A stretch of DNA of 64,000 nucleotides from Pseudomonas sp. (GTDB lineage Bacteria > Pseudomonadota > Gammaproteobacteria > Pseudomonadales > Pseudomonadaceae), in NCBI RefSeq assembly GCF_030683065.1, contig NZ_JAUXMX010000030.1:1-64000 (forward strand), given 5' to 3'. The notes below the pieces were generated by a model. It saw only the letters and a list, made by a program, of their open reading frames with translations. It did no database searches and was not told the origin of the DNA. How positions within the stretch are numbered: the first letter of the stretch is position 1; each line of letters starts with the position of its first letter. Position numbers and translations under genes: made by a program. Positions 1-9,686 of the stretch are shown piece after piece.

Positions 1-1430
1 ATGGTTACGCTTTCAAGATCATCGAGGCCATCGGCGTCGCTCAGGGTGAAGGTGCCGCTGGCAAACTCACCGTTGCCGGCTGCCGCCGAGCCATTGGCCA
101 GACCGGCTTCGAACACCTGGTCGTTGGCTCCGTCGTTGCCCGGATCGACCGAAATCTGAGGAATATCATTGCTGCCGGTAATGGTGATCGTCAGGGTCGC
201 AGTGTCTGGGTCGCCGTCGGCGTCCTGCATGGTGTAGCTGAAGGTTTCTGTGAGGCTCTCGCCATCATCCAGGGCCTGGACTAGTGGATTGCTGTTGTCC
301 AGCAGGTAGCTGTAAGTGCCGTTGCCGGTGTCGGTAAAGGTGCCGTAACTGGCCGCGGTACTGCTCCATCTGACCAAGCTGATCGGCGCAACCGCGCCCG
401 GTTGGCCGTTGGCGTGCAGGTCGTTGGTCAGTACGTTGCCGCTGATCGGCGCGATCGTGTCTTCGCCGATGCTGTTGCTGTCGTCCACTGCATTGGGTAC
501 GTCGTCGACGATCTCGATAACGATGCTCGCTGGCGCCGATGACTGTGTACCGTCCGAGGCGCTCAAGACGAATACGCCAGCCGGGTTACCGGAGTTGCTA
601 TCGGCAGGACTGGTCAGCTCATAGCTATAGCTAACCAACCCAGTCACACCATCGTAGCCAGTGATGGTGAGCGTGCCATGCTCACCGACGAAACTTGCAC
701 CAACCAGACTAACGATGGATACCGTCAAGCCGTTAATGGTGAGGCTCTGCAGAGTGCTTAGCCCATCGGCATGCGCCAACCGGAAAGTACCGCTGGCGAA
801 CTCACCGTTCGAGTCCGCATTCGAACCCGCTGCCAAGGCGGATTCGGATACCGATTGGCGTTCACCCAAAATAATTTGAGGAGTGTTCGGTTCATCATCC
901 GGCAGTACAGTCGGCAGCTCGTCAATCTGCTCGATATCCGGTTCGGGGAACTCCGGAACGCCACCCAAGCCCTCAGTTGGGAAGCCTATGACCGGATCTA
1001 GCGCTCCGGCAGTTTCACCCAACAAAACGAACGAATGACCACCACCGCCGCCTGCGCCCCCCGCTCCGGGCCCAGCAGCCGGAGCCTCAAGCGCAGTAGT
1101 CGGGTCGACGCCAGCTTCGATGGCCGCCTGGAGTTGCTCGATGTCAGTAAGGTCCTGATCACCAGTCGCCGCTTGCACAGCGGGCGCTGCGGCGTTGTCA
1201 CCGCCGATATCTGCCAGCATCTGCACATCGAGCATCAGATTACTGTCACGTCCGAGGGTCAGCTCGCCACCTCTGTCCAAGGTAATGGCTACCGCACCAC
1301 CCGCCCCGGTCACAAGCTGCTCACCGGTGAAAACCCGATCACCCTCAACCAGCGGTCGACGCACTCCATCGCCAGCTACCGCAAAAACCTCGCCGACAAC
1401 CTGACTGACGATACCGATCAAAGTAGCCAT
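1..1430 (-). CDS. lapA: LapA-type large adhesin, N-terminal part (3' end outside window)
   Basis: The minus-strand frame from the ATG at 1430 stays open to the left edge (476 codons seen). Residues 1-100 look like the LapA retention module, which holds the adhesin in the outer-membrane pore until cleaved. A DPTT motif at 109-112 and PAAG at 117-120 match the periplasmic LapG cleavage site (DPT...(T/P)AAG), followed by a Gly-rich linker. After that come cadherin/VCBS-like repeats: the segment starting GEFASGTF occurs twice (about residues 221 and 461), with a VDDVPNAVDD-type junction between. It would act as a cell-surface adhesin for biofilm attachment, exported by LapBCE. It is divergent from lapE-lapB-lapC, the usual arrangement for this system. 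lapD and lapG are not in the window. The family assignment is strong; total length is unknown. Confidence 0.9.
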   Translation of the reverse strand, partial: MATLIGIVSQVVGEVFAVAGDGVRRPLVEGDRVFTGEQLVTGAGGAVAITLDRGGELTLGRDSNLMLDVQMLADIGGDNAAAPAVQAATGDQDLTDIEQLQAAIEAGVDPTTALEAPAAGPGAGGAGGGGGHSFVLLGETAGALDPVIGFPTEGLGGVPEFPEPDIEQIDELPTVLPDDEPNTPQIILGERQSVSESALAAGSNADSNGEFASGTFRLAHADGLSTLQSLTINGLTVSIVSLVGASFVGEHGTLTITGYDGVTGLVSYSYELTSPADSNSGNPAGVFVLSASDGTQSSAPASIVIEIVDDVPNAVDDSNSIGEDTIAPISGNVLTNDLHANGQPGAVAPISLVRWSSTAASYGTFTDTGNGTYSYLLDNSNPLVQALDDGESLTETFSYTMQDADGDPDTATLTITITGSNDIPQISVDPGNDGANDQVFEAGLANGSAAAGNGEFASGTFTLSDADGLDDLESVT

Positions 1431-1876
1431 GAGACCTTCCTCACTACAACTGCCAGCCACCGCTGGCACGTCTGAAAAAGGGTCCAAGCACCTTGCAAAC
1501 GGGCGCGCCTCAAGAAGCAACTGATTAAACGGCATACGATCAATAAAAAACATGCGCCAAAAAAATAGCGCGCTTTGTTTGCCGTATTACTTCATCAGAA
1601 CCATTCCCGCCCTATGTCTTGCGCATCGTGCTCGACCGCCTGTTATTGGTCACATTCAACTGAAAACCCGCCAGAGATGTGACTCTGTTCTAAACAGTGT
1701 CTTGCATTTTCCAGGCTGTATAAGATTTTTTTCTCATAAAGCTTGTGAGGATTTTTTCTTAGACTTTGATTAAAGATGTTCTTAGCTGTGATGTTACAAG
1801 GGCGAAACAGTTTGCATAAGAATAAAGCCAAATATCTGACGACAATAAAACAACGAAAGAAAAGGAGATTCATCAC
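1431..1876. promoter_or_regulatory. Divergent lapA / lapE intergenic region
   Basis: This is a 446-bp gap between two diverging genes, so it must hold both promoters. Its right half (about 1540-1876) is clearly more AT-rich than the flanking genes, with runs of A and T. In related pseudomonads the lap genes respond to c-di-GMP through FleQ, but I cannot point to a convincing FleQ box by eye. I see no extra gene here. The lapE ribosome binding site (AAAGGAG, about 1861-1867) lies close to its right end. Confidence 0.5.
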
Positions 1877-3232
1877 ATGCGAGTTCTCAATCCGCTGTGG
1901 AGCAGTACCTTGCTGGCCTTGGCCTGCACGCATGCTCAGGCCATTACCCTCTCTGAAGCGATTCAAAGCACTCTGGATAACCACCCGGAAATTCATGCAG
2001 GGATCAACAGCCGTCTTTCGTCGGATGAAGAAGTCAAGATGGCCAAGGGTGGTTACCTGCCGACAGTCGATCTACTAGTCGGTTACGGCCGGGAAAATAC
2101 CGACAGTCCGAGCACCCGAGCTCTTGGCGATCACAACACCGAAACGCTCAACTATCGCAATGCCGAGTTGCGTCTGCGGCAAATGCTGTTCGACGGTTTC
2201 AACACACCCAATGAAGTGGCACGCACCGAAGCAGTAGTGAACTCCAGGGCCTACCGAGTACTGGGCACCACGGAGAGCCTGGCGCTGCGCACCGTTGAGG
2301 TTTATCTGGATATTCTGAAGCGCCGTGAGATGGTCGATCTGGCCAAGAACAATCTGCTTGCCCACCAACGCATCACCGATCAGATCGATCTACGCAATCG
2401 CCAAGGCGTCGGTAGCACAGCTGACTTCGACCAATCCAACGCGCGCCTGGCTCTGGCGGAAAACAACCTCTACACCGAGCAGGTCAATCTCGCGGACGCC
2501 GAGGCGAACTTCATCAGCGTCACCGGTCGCATGCCGGACGAACTGCTGGCTCCGGTCTCGGTTCGCAGCACCTTGCCAGAAGACTTGAATGCTGCACGGC
2601 AGGCCGTCATGCAGAACAACCCCTACCTGAAATCCGCACAAGCCGATGTGAACGCCGCCGAGAAGCAATATGAAGTTGCCAAAGCACCTTTTTATCCACG
2701 TTTCGACGTCGAACTGGCGACCAACGCCGATGACAACATTCAGGGTGATGAAGGCCACTACAACAGCTGGCGTGCAGCTGTGGTGATGAATTACAACCTG
2801 TTCAATGGCATGCGCGATAAAGCGCGCCTGCAATCCTCTGCCTACCAGATCAACGAATCGATGGACATTCGCAACAATGCCCTGCGCGTGCTTAACGAAA
2901 ACCTTTCCCTGGCTTGGAACGCCATGGACAACGCCCGCCTGCAAACGCCAAAGGCGCGAGACTATGCGGACTACACCACCCGCGTTCGCGAAGCCTATCA
3001 GCAGCAATTCAGCCTGAGTCAGCGCACCCTGCTCGACTTGCTGGACAGTGAAAACGAACTCTTCACCGCCAACCGCCGCTACACCGACGTGCGCTACACC
3101 GAAGAGTTCGCCATGTACCGTGTACTCGCGGCCATGGGCGACCTGCTGCGCCAGCAACAAGTAATTATCCCGGCAGAGGCTGTAGCCCTTTCCGAGGTAA
3201 AGAGCGAGGCACGCCTGCCGGAAATGAAGTGA
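1877..3232 (+). CDS. lapE: TolC-family outer membrane protein of the LapA type I secretion system
   Basis: A 451-residue protein with an N-terminal signal peptide ending near Ala22 (…ACTHAQA), followed by the two outer membrane efflux (OEP) repeats typical of TolC: long helical stretches rich in Asn, Ala and Glu and a YNLFNGMRD-type motif after the mid-protein hinge. It should form the trimeric outer-membrane channel through which the adhesin passes and in which its retention module is lodged. A strong ribosome binding site (AAAGGAG) lies ahead of the ATG. It is first of three same-strand genes with short gaps (23 bp to lapB, 10 bp from lapB to lapC), so almost surely an operon. Also called AggA-like in some genomes. 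Confidence 0.9.
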   Translation: MRVLNPLWSSTLLALACTHAQAITLSEAIQSTLDNHPEIHAGINSRLSSDEEVKMAKGGYLPTVDLLVGYGRENTDSPSTRALGDHNTETLNYRNAELRLRQMLFDGFNTPNEVARTEAVVNSRAYRVLGTTESLALRTVEVYLDILKRREMVDLAKNNLLAHQRITDQIDLRNRQGVGSTADFDQSNARLALAENNLYTEQVNLADAEANFISVTGRMPDELLAPVSVRSTLPEDLNAARQAVMQNNPYLKSAQADVNAAEKQYEVAKAPFYPRFDVELATNADDNIQGDEGHYNSWRAAVVMNYNLFNGMRDKARLQSSAYQINESMDIRNNALRVLNENLSLAWNAMDNARLQTPKARDYADYTTRVREAYQQQFSLSQRTLLDLLDSENELFTANRRYTDVRYTEEFAMYRVLAAMGDLLRQQQVIIPAEAVALSEVKSEARLPEMK

Positions 3233-3255
3233 TGCCGGTCAAGGAGTAGTAAATC

Positions 3256-5415
3256 GTGACGACAATGGAAAGGGCTGGCCCCGCCAGTGACCCACGCTTG
3301 AACCACGACGATCCACTACTGGATGGCTTGCTGATCCTGTGCAAACTCCACGGCTGCAGTGCCAGTCGTGGCAGCCTCAGCGCAGGGCTGCCGATGCCCA
3401 AGCAACGCTTGAGCGCCGACTTGTTAACGCGCGCGGCCGCCAGAGCCGGCCTGCAAGGCCGCTTGCTGAACCGCGAATTAACAGCAATTTCTGCACTGAA
3501 TCTGCCGGTACTGCTGCTGCTCAAGAATGGCCGCAGCGCAGTCCTGCGCAAGTGGCTAGACAACGGTCAGGCCCTGATTCTGCCGTGCGAGGCAGACGGT
3601 GGCGAGCAACGCCTTACGCGTGAACAACTGGCTGGGGCCTACACTGGGCAGGCGTTCTTCGCTCGCCCTCGACACCAACTCGAAGACGCACGCAGGCCGC
3701 TGCTACCGCGCATCGACGCCTGGTTCCGCGACACGCTGAAACTGTCCCGTTGGCTCTATGCCGATGCCATGCTGGCCAGCCTACTGATCAACGTGCTCGG
3801 CCTGATGGTCCCGTTGTTCGTCATGCAGACCTATGACCGCGTGGTGCCTAACCAGGCGATTTCGACGCTATGGGTTCTGGCCATAGGCCTGTTCATCGGC
3901 ACCTCTTTCGAACTGCTGCTGCGGATACTGCGCGCAAATCTGCTGGACAGCGCAGGACGCAAGACCGACGTGGTGCTCTCCGCAAGCCTGTTCGAACGCA
4001 TCACCGGCATGTCCATGAAAGCGCGCCCAGCCACCGTCGGTGGCTTCGCGCAGAACATCCACGACTTTCAGGGCCTGCGGGAATTTCTTACCGCGGTGAC
4101 CCTGACCAGCCTGATCGACCTGCCTTTTGCCTTGCTGATGATCGCAGTGATCGGCTTACTCGGCGGTTCGTTGATCGTCATTCCACTGCTAGCTTTTCCG
4201 CTCACGGCAATTTTCGCCCTGATTATTCAAGGTCGCCTGCGCAGCACCGTGCAACGCAGCCTGGCACTCGCCACAGAGCGCCAGGCACTACTGATCGAAA
4301 CCCTCGGTGGCCTGGAGACCCTAAAAGCCTGCGGCGCAGAAAGCCAACGACAACACCAATGGGAAACCACCCATGGCGCCCTCACCCGCCTGGATGCCCA
4401 CGCCCGTTTCCTCTCATCGCTGGCCACCAACGGCACCCTGTTTCTTCAACAATGCGCCGGCATGGCCATCATCATCGTCGGCGTCTACGCGATCATTGCT
4501 GGCAACATGAGTGTTGGCGCGCTCATCGCCTGCTACATGCTCAATAGCCGGGTACTGGCCCCGCTCGGCCAGGTTGCCGGGCTGATCACCCGCTACCAGC
4601 AAGCGCGCCTAACGATGAAAAGCACCGACGCCCTGATGGGGTTGCCGCAAGAACGTCAAACCACCCAGCGGCCGCTGGAACGCACCCTACTGAAGGGAGA
4701 CCTCGATGTGCGGCAGGCCAGCTTCAGCTACCCCGGCCAGAGCACTCCGGCACTGAGCAAAGTAAGCCTGCGCCTGCATGCCGGCGAGCGGGTCGGCATT
4801 ATCGGCCGCAGTGGCTCGGGCAAGAGCACCCTGGCACGCCTGCTGATGGGTTTCTACACCCTGGACGAGGGACAAATCCTGCTTGACGGTCTGGATCTGC
4901 GCCAACTCGACGTGGCCGATCTGCGCCACCAGATCGGCTACGTCGCTCATGATTTACCACTATTGGCCGGCAGCCTGCGCGACAACCTGACCCTCGGCGC
5001 ACGCTATGTCAGCGACGCGCGCATGCTCGAAGTGGCCGAGATGACCGGGGTCAGTGAGCTGGCCAGGCAACACCCACAAGGCTTCGACCGACCAGTCGGG
5101 GAGCGCGGCCAACAGCTCTCTGGCGGCCAACGTCAAGCCGTACTGCTGGCACGAGCCCTGCTGCTCGACCCACAAATCCTGGTATTCGACGAGCCAACCA
5201 GTGCGATGGACAACACCAGCGAGGAAATCCTGCGCGGCCGCCTGCACGCCTGGGCTCAGGGCAAAACCCTACTGCTGATCACACACCGCAGTTCGATGCT
5301 CAGCCTGGTCGATCGCCTGGTGGTGCTGGACAACGGTCACATCGTCGCCGACGGCCCAAAAGAGGCGGTGATCGAAGCCTTGCGCAAGGGCCGCGTCGGC
5401 CCGACAGCACACTAG
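3256..5415 (+). CDS. lapB: Type I secretion ABC transporter (LapB), permease/ATPase
   Basis: A 719-residue ABC exporter. Residues 1-140 form a degenerate C39-peptidase-like domain of the kind that binds RTX substrates without cutting them; the HWVV-type catalytic His segment is not recognisable. Residues about 165-450 carry the six membrane helices. The ATPase domain has Walker A (GRSGSGKST, 517-525), the signature LSGGQ (621-625) and Walker B with D645/E646. It powers export of LapA across the inner membrane together with LapC and LapE. The start is GTG at 3256 with AAGGAG at 3241; an ATG at 3265 is a possible alternative. It sits 10 bp before lapC. Confidence 0.92.
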   Translation: MTTMERAGPASDPRLNHDDPLLDGLLILCKLHGCSASRGSLSAGLPMPKQRLSADLLTRAAARAGLQGRLLNRELTAISALNLPVLLLLKNGRSAVLRKWLDNGQALILPCEADGGEQRLTREQLAGAYTGQAFFARPRHQLEDARRPLLPRIDAWFRDTLKLSRWLYADAMLASLLINVLGLMVPLFVMQTYDRVVPNQAISTLWVLAIGLFIGTSFELLLRILRANLLDSAGRKTDVVLSASLFERITGMSMKARPATVGGFAQNIHDFQGLREFLTAVTLTSLIDLPFALLMIAVIGLLGGSLIVIPLLAFPLTAIFALIIQGRLRSTVQRSLALATERQALLIETLGGLETLKACGAESQRQHQWETTHGALTRLDAHARFLSSLATNGTLFLQQCAGMAIIIVGVYAIIAGNMSVGALIACYMLNSRVLAPLGQVAGLITRYQQARLTMKSTDALMGLPQERQTTQRPLERTLLKGDLDVRQASFSYPGQSTPALSKVSLRLHAGERVGIIGRSGSGKSTLARLLMGFYTLDEGQILLDGLDLRQLDVADLRHQIGYVAHDLPLLAGSLRDNLTLGARYVSDARMLEVAEMTGVSELARQHPQGFDRPVGERGQQLSGGQRQAVLLARALLLDPQILVFDEPTSAMDNTSEEILRGRLHAWAQGKTLLLITHRSSMLSLVDRLVVLDNGHIVADGPKEAVIEALRKGRVGPTAH

Positions 5416-5425
5416 GAAGGTACCT

Positions 5426-6778
5426 ATGCCACTGCATATCTTGGCCTACTTCACCAGCTGGGGCAGGCGCAAGCAGGACACCGAATTCATGCCAGAAGTC
5501 GAGGGGGCAATTCTCGAGGACTCACCATGGATGTCGCGAATTACCATCTGGGTAGTCTGTACATGCCTGGCCAGTGCCTTGCTCTGGGCCAATTTCGCGG
5601 TACTTGAAGAAGTCACCACCGGCGAAGGCAAAGCGATTCCATCAAGCAAAATTCAGGTTATTCAAAACCTGGAGGGCGGCATCGTCAGTGAAATATTCGT
5701 GCGCGAAGGCCAGTTGGTGAACAAGGACGATGTATTGCTGCGGCTCGATGACACGCGCTTTCTCTCAAACAAGGGCGAGACCGAAGCTGACCGCCTGGCG
5801 CTGATTGCCCGCATCGAACGACTGACCGCCGAAGCCGAAAGCCGCCCCATCGCCATGCCCGAAGAAATCACCCGTACGGCAGCGCAACTGGCCGAAGACG
5901 AACTGGCCTTGTATGGCTCGAGACAACAACGCCTGCACAGCGAACAACGCACGCTGGGCGAACAGCTGCTGCAGAAAAGTCAGGAGCTTGCGGAATTCCG
6001 CTCCAAGGCCCAGCAATACCGCTCCAGCCTGGGCCTGATTCAACAGGAGCTGAACATGTCACAACCCCTGGTGGCCTCCGGGGCAATTTCCCAGGTGGAA
6101 ATTCTCCGCCTGCGCCGCAGCGCAGTGGAAATGCGCGGCTCACTGGATGCCACCAACCTGGCGATCCCCAGGGCCGAGTCGGCGGTCAAAGAGATTAGAA
6201 GCAAGATTGAGGAATCCGAGCTGGGCTTTCGCTCCGACGCCTTCAAGGAACTCAACGATGCCCGCACCGAACTGAAGAAAATCACCGCCACCAGTTCGGC
6301 CATTCAGGACAGGGTCAGCCGCACCACCGTGGTGTCTCCGGTCAACGGCATCATCAAGCAGCTGAAGATCAATACAATCGGTGGCGTCGTCCAGCCGGGT
6401 AGCGACATGCTGGAGATCGTACCGCTGGAAGACAATCTGCTGATAGAGGCCAAGGTGCGCCCGCAGGATGTGGCCTTTCTCCATCCAGGGCAGAAGGCCA
6501 TGGTCAAGTTCAGCGCCTATGACTACACCATCTATGGCGGACTCAGAGCCAATCTGGAACTGATCAGCGCCGACACCATCACCGACGAGGAAGGCAAGAG
6601 CTTCTACCTGATTCAGCTACGTACCGACAAAAGCCACCTGGGCAGCGATGAGCACCCCTTGTTAATTATTCCCGGCATGATCGCCACCGTGGACATCATT
6701 ACCGGGGAGAAAAGCGTAATGGACTACCTGCTAAAACCCGTGCTCAAGGCCCGCGCCGAAGCGCTGCGCGAGCGCTAG
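5426..6778 (+). CDS. lapC: HlyD-family periplasmic adaptor (LapC)
   Basis: A 450-residue membrane fusion protein. A short cytosolic N-terminus is followed by one membrane helix (about residues 38-58), a biotinyl-lipoyl-like half motif (IQNLEGGIVSEIFVREGQLV), a long coiled-coil hairpin (about 105-300), the second lipoyl half (VVSPVNGIIKQL) and a C-terminal beta domain. It bridges the ABC transporter and the TolC-type channel. The ATG follows lapB by 10 bp with an AGGAAGG-like site. A plasmid-type HlyD can be excluded by the neighbours: this is the adaptor of the lap operon. No terminator with a U-tract is evident in the next 100 bases. Confidence 0.92.
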   Translation: MPLHILAYFTSWGRRKQDTEFMPEVEGAILEDSPWMSRITIWVVCTCLASALLWANFAVLEEVTTGEGKAIPSSKIQVIQNLEGGIVSEIFVREGQLVNKDDVLLRLDDTRFLSNKGETEADRLALIARIERLTAEAESRPIAMPEEITRTAAQLAEDELALYGSRQQRLHSEQRTLGEQLLQKSQELAEFRSKAQQYRSSLGLIQQELNMSQPLVASGAISQVEILRLRRSAVEMRGSLDATNLAIPRAESAVKEIRSKIEESELGFRSDAFKELNDARTELKKITATSSAIQDRVSRTTVVSPVNGIIKQLKINTIGGVVQPGSDMLEIVPLEDNLLIEAKVRPQDVAFLHPGQKAMVKFSAYDYTIYGGLRANLELISADTITDEEGKSFYLIQLRTDKSHLGSDEHPLLIIPGMIATVDIITGEKSVMDYLLKPVLKARAEALRER

Positions 6779-6837
6779 CAGTCGAGACGCATCGTTAGCG
6801 ACCAACGCCTGCGAATCGCGGCCAAGCCACAGCTCTT

Positions 6838-6986
6838 GTGGGAGCGGACTTGTCCGCGAATCGATGGCAAGACTGAAACAACGCTTCGCAGACAAGTCCC
6901 CTCTCATCAAAAAAATAACCCGTTGTTTTATATGTGAAAAATAAATCGGAACATGCCCCCTGTAGGAGCCAGTTTGCTGCGCGACA
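6838..6986. repeat. REP-like palindromes after lapC (gap 6779-7079)
   Basis: The 301-bp gap between lapC and the convergent tapT holds no gene. It contains a short palindrome of the common Pseudomonas REP type at about 6838-6859 (GTGGGAGCGGACTTGTCCGCGA, arms GCGGAC/GTCCGC at 6844-6857). A degraded partner is at about 6885-6900 (GCAGACAAGTCCC), and a second REP-like core (TGTAGGAGCCAGTTTGCTGCGCGA) lies at 6960-6983. Such sequences are placed between convergent genes and may stabilise mRNA ends or slow transcription. Confidence 0.6.
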
Positions 6987-7079
6987 GCGCGGCGTCCGGG
7001 CGACGTGGGATCGCCTACCTGACCGCAATCCGTCGTAGAGCCTATGTGCATGCCCAAGGCCTGAACCCTGCGCGCTGCC

Positions 7080-7682
7080 TCAATCGCGCTGATGATTGCG
7101 TTGAAAGGTCTCCTCGCCCATCGCCTTGATCTGCCCTTCAATCAAGGCCTCGAAGGGTTTGAGCAAGGCTGCGAATTGCGCCGGCGCCTCCAGAATGTCC
7201 AGCGCACTGACAATCGCCTCGATAGTCGACAAAGCCCCCGGCATCGGCGCCTTGCGCAAGCGGTAGCGCGACTGCAACCCAGCCGCCAAGGTCACCCGCG
7301 GCAACGCCGCCAGCAACGGATTGCAGTGCATCAATTTGCGCGCCTTGCGCCAGCTGCCGTCGGGCACTACCAGCAGCGTGGGCAACCCGTCCAGTTGCGC
7401 CGCGAACTGCGGCAAAGGCTGAGCCTGCTCGCCCGGAAACAGCAGACAGGCCCGATAGCCGGGCTGTGCCAACAATGCCGGCATATCCTCAAACACCTCG
7501 GCAACGCGCAATTCAGCATTGCTCAGCCCCAACGCCGCCAAGCGTGCGGTATTCAGCGCATGCCTGACCTCGCTCGGGTGCTGCAGAATCAGCACTCGCG
7601 TGCGACTCGGCAATCGGGGAATCAGCGCACATAGACAGTGTTCGAGCGGACGGTTACAGCGTGGGCAATGGGGGCGTGACAT
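7080..7682 (-). CDS. tapT: DTW-domain tRNA-uridine aminocarboxypropyltransferase
   Basis: A 200-residue DTW-domain protein. Cysteines near the N-terminus (CPRCNRPLEHCLC) make a zinc-ribbon-like knot, and the family signature DTW appears here as DGSW (in VVPDGSWRKARKL). A mid-protein HPSEVRHALNT motif is also typical. Members (TapT/YfiP) transfer the aminocarboxypropyl group of S-adenosylmethionine to uridine 47 in the variable loop of tRNAs, giving acp3U. I chose the ATG at 7682 because GAGGAG lies six bases before it; the frame also allows an ATG ten codons upstream without a better ribosome site. The Thr to Ser change in DTW is conservative. It stands alone between lapC and aer. Confidence 0.8.
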   Translation of the reverse strand: MSRPHCPRCNRPLEHCLCALIPRLPSRTRVLILQHPSEVRHALNTARLAALGLSNAELRVAEVFEDMPALLAQPGYRACLLFPGEQAQPLPQFAAQLDGLPTLLVVPDGSWRKARKLMHCNPLLAALPRVTLAAGLQSRYRLRKAPMPGALSTIEAIVSALDILEAPAQFAALLKPFEALIEGQIKAMGEETFQRNHQRD

Positions 7683-7964
7683 CGGCATCTCCTCGGCCGA
7701 ACAGTTTGCCACAGGCCTGACTACAAGCCACTTGCCCGGGCATATCGAATGGCGGCTTGCGCGATGCCAACGTACAGATTGAAGTAGCCAGCAGAGTCAA
7801 ACGATGCCTTGCCGAGATGCTATTCACGCAAGGGGTTGCCCCATTGCGGGCCAATGCCCTACGCAGAGCCTGGATGCAATCCGGGGCCAGGTGTCGGCGC
7901 GAGATTTCCGCGGATTTGATCCGGGCTTGAGGGAGCTGTGTTGAGTGGATCGGGGCGCGTAGCT

Positions 7965-8011
7965 GACGCCTTTTTCATCCACCATCGCTATTGGTGGATG
8001 AAAAAGGCGTC
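7965..8011. repeat. Perfect 19-bp inverted repeat in the tapT-aer gap
   Basis: Within the 438-bp gap 7683-8120, GACGCCTTTTTCATCCACC (7965-7983) is followed after nine bases by its exact reverse complement (7993-8011). A further CATCCACCC copy of the inner half follows at 8011-8019. The sequence is of the GGTGGATGAAAAAGGCG type that is dispersed in several Pseudomonas genomes. With no T-run after either arm it is not a standard terminator. I see no gene in the rest of the gap. Confidence 0.75.
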
Positions 8012-8120
8012 ATCCACCCTCCGCTGCCGCAGACCTTGCATATGAACATAGGATCTACAAAAGTGCGGCTCACTTGCCTGACTGCCGACTCATTCAGATG
8101 AGCAGCCTGACAGGCTGCTG

Positions 8121-9686
8121 TTAACGATTGAAGCGCTCGGCAAGGCTGTGCAGGTAATCAGCCATCTGCTCCAGCTCCTTGCCAACGGTCGCCCCTTGAT
8201 GCGCCTGCCCTGCGCTCTGGTCGGAGAGTTGGGCAATCCGGGTAATCTGCCGACTGAGGTCCTCGGCCACATGGCTTTGCTCCTCCGAGGCGGCAGCAAT
8301 CTGCTGACTCATGCCAGTGATACGGCTGACTGACGTGCTGATGCCATCCAGCGCCGAGCGCACCGCTTCGACGCTGTGCACACTGGCGAGCGATATCTCC
8401 TCCCCCCTGCCAGCGGTCACCACCGCCCGTTCGGCCCCGGCTCGCAGGGAGGCAATGATCTGGTGAATTTGCTCGGTCGACTCACGCGTACGTGCGGCCA
8501 GTGCACGCACCTCGTCAGCCACCACTGCGAAACCACGGCCCTGCTCACCCGCACGCGCGGCTTCGATAGCTGCATTGAGGGCGAGCAGATTGGTCTGGTC
8601 AGCAATCGAGGTGATCACATCCGCCACGCTGCCGATCGACTGGGTCGAGCTGGCCAAGTCATTAACCGCCTGGCCAATATCCGCTACCGATTTAGACATA
8701 TGCTGCATCGACAGCAGGCTGTCAGCAGCCAATTGCAGGCCTTGCTTGGCCAAGCTATCTGCTTCTTCAGCAGCGTGGGACGTGCTCTGGACGTTGTGCG
8801 TGACTTCCTGAATGGTCGCGGCCATCTGATTGATCGCAGTGGCCGACTGATCGGCCTCGCTGCGCTGCTGGTCAAGCATCTCGGCGCCGGAACGGGAAAG
8901 TTGCGCCGATTGCGCCGCATGTTTCTTGACGTTGATGCCCGCATCCTCAAGCCGGGTCAGAGCCGTCTGCAGACGCGCTTCTTCGCTGATCATCGCCATG
9001 TCCAGCAAGGCCTGGGCGCCACGGTTGTCGCTGTACGTCAATGCCACCAGGCTGCTGGTGAAGGCTTTAGGATGGTCGGCCAGAGTCTTGCGAATCGACT
9101 GGCGACTGCTCGACAGCTGATAGACGCCCAAAGCGAACAGGGTTAACGCAATGAAGGCCAGCAACCAGGGGCCTTCGAGCAGCCAATGCGCCCCAATAAT
9201 CGCCAGACCGGCAAGAATCAGCGGCCAAGAGCCAACCAAACTGTAAGCCCAGTACTCGAGCGCAGGTATCGCTGGCTTACCAGCCCTCAACCTCGCATAG
9301 AGTGCCTCCGCCCGGCGTTTCTGCACCTCGCTGGGCATTGTACGAACCGACTCATAGCCAGACATCTTACCGCTGTCATAAATGGGCGTGACGTAGGCGC
9401 TTACCCAGTAAAAATCACCATTTTTTGCACGATTCTTGACGATTCCCATCCAGGGCTTGCCCTGCTTGATGGTTTCCCACATATGCGCGAATACCATTGC
9501 CGGCATATCCGGGTGGCGCACCTGATTGTGCGGCTTGCCGATCAGCTCTTCCCGGGTGAAGCCACTGATGGCGACAAAAGCATCGTTGCAGTAGGTGACA
9601 TTGCTGTTCAGGTCGGTGGTTGAAATCAGTCGTTCATGTGCCGCGAAGGTTCTTTCCCGCTGTGTTACTGGAGAGTTCTGACGCAT
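8121..9686 (-). CDS. aer: Aer-type aerotaxis receptor (PAS domain methyl-accepting chemotaxis protein)
   Basis: A 521-residue receptor. Residues 1-120 form a PAS domain of the Aer type ([44 protein letters not shown]), expected to bind FAD and sense redox state. Two membrane helices follow at about 150-200 with a very short periplasmic loop. The rest is a cytoplasmic MCP signalling domain with the conserved hairpin tip ([21 protein letters not shown]...[12 protein letters not shown]). It steers swimming toward favourable oxygen levels through CheA/CheW. The ATG at 9686 has AAGGA nine bases upstream; a TTG three codons earlier is less likely. It has one PAS domain and membrane helices, unlike soluble two-PAS BdlA, although bdlA is the neighbour of gbuR in P. 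aeruginosa. Confidence 0.87.
   Translation of the reverse strand: MRQNSPVTQRERTFAAHERLISTTDLNSNVTYCNDAFVAISGFTREELIGKPHNQVRHPDMPAMVFAHMWETIKQGKPWMGIVKNRAKNGDFYWVSAYVTPIYDSGKMSGYESVRTMPSEVQKRRAEALYARLRAGKPAIPALEYWAYSLVGSWPLILAGLAIIGAHWLLEGPWLLAFIALTLFALGVYQLSSSRQSIRKTLADHPKAFTSSLVALTYSDNRGAQALLDMAMISEEARLQTALTRLEDAGINVKKHAAQSAQLSRSGAEMLDQQRSEADQSATAINQMAATIQEVTHNVQSTSHAAEEADSLAKQGLQLAADSLLSMQHMSKSVADIGQAVNDLASSTQSIGSVADVITSIADQTNLLALNAAIEAARAGEQGRGFAVVADEVRALAARTRESTEQIHQIIASLRAGAERAVVTAGRGEEISLASVHSVEAVRSALDGISTSVSRITGMSQQIAAASEEQSHVAEDLSRQITRIAQLSDQSAGQAHQGATVGKELEQMADYLHSLAERFNR

Noticed and set aside
8121..9686. Calling the chemoreceptor BdlA because bdlA neighbours gbuR in P. aeruginosa
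   Set aside because: BdlA is soluble with two PAS domains; this protein has one Aer-type PAS and two membrane helices.
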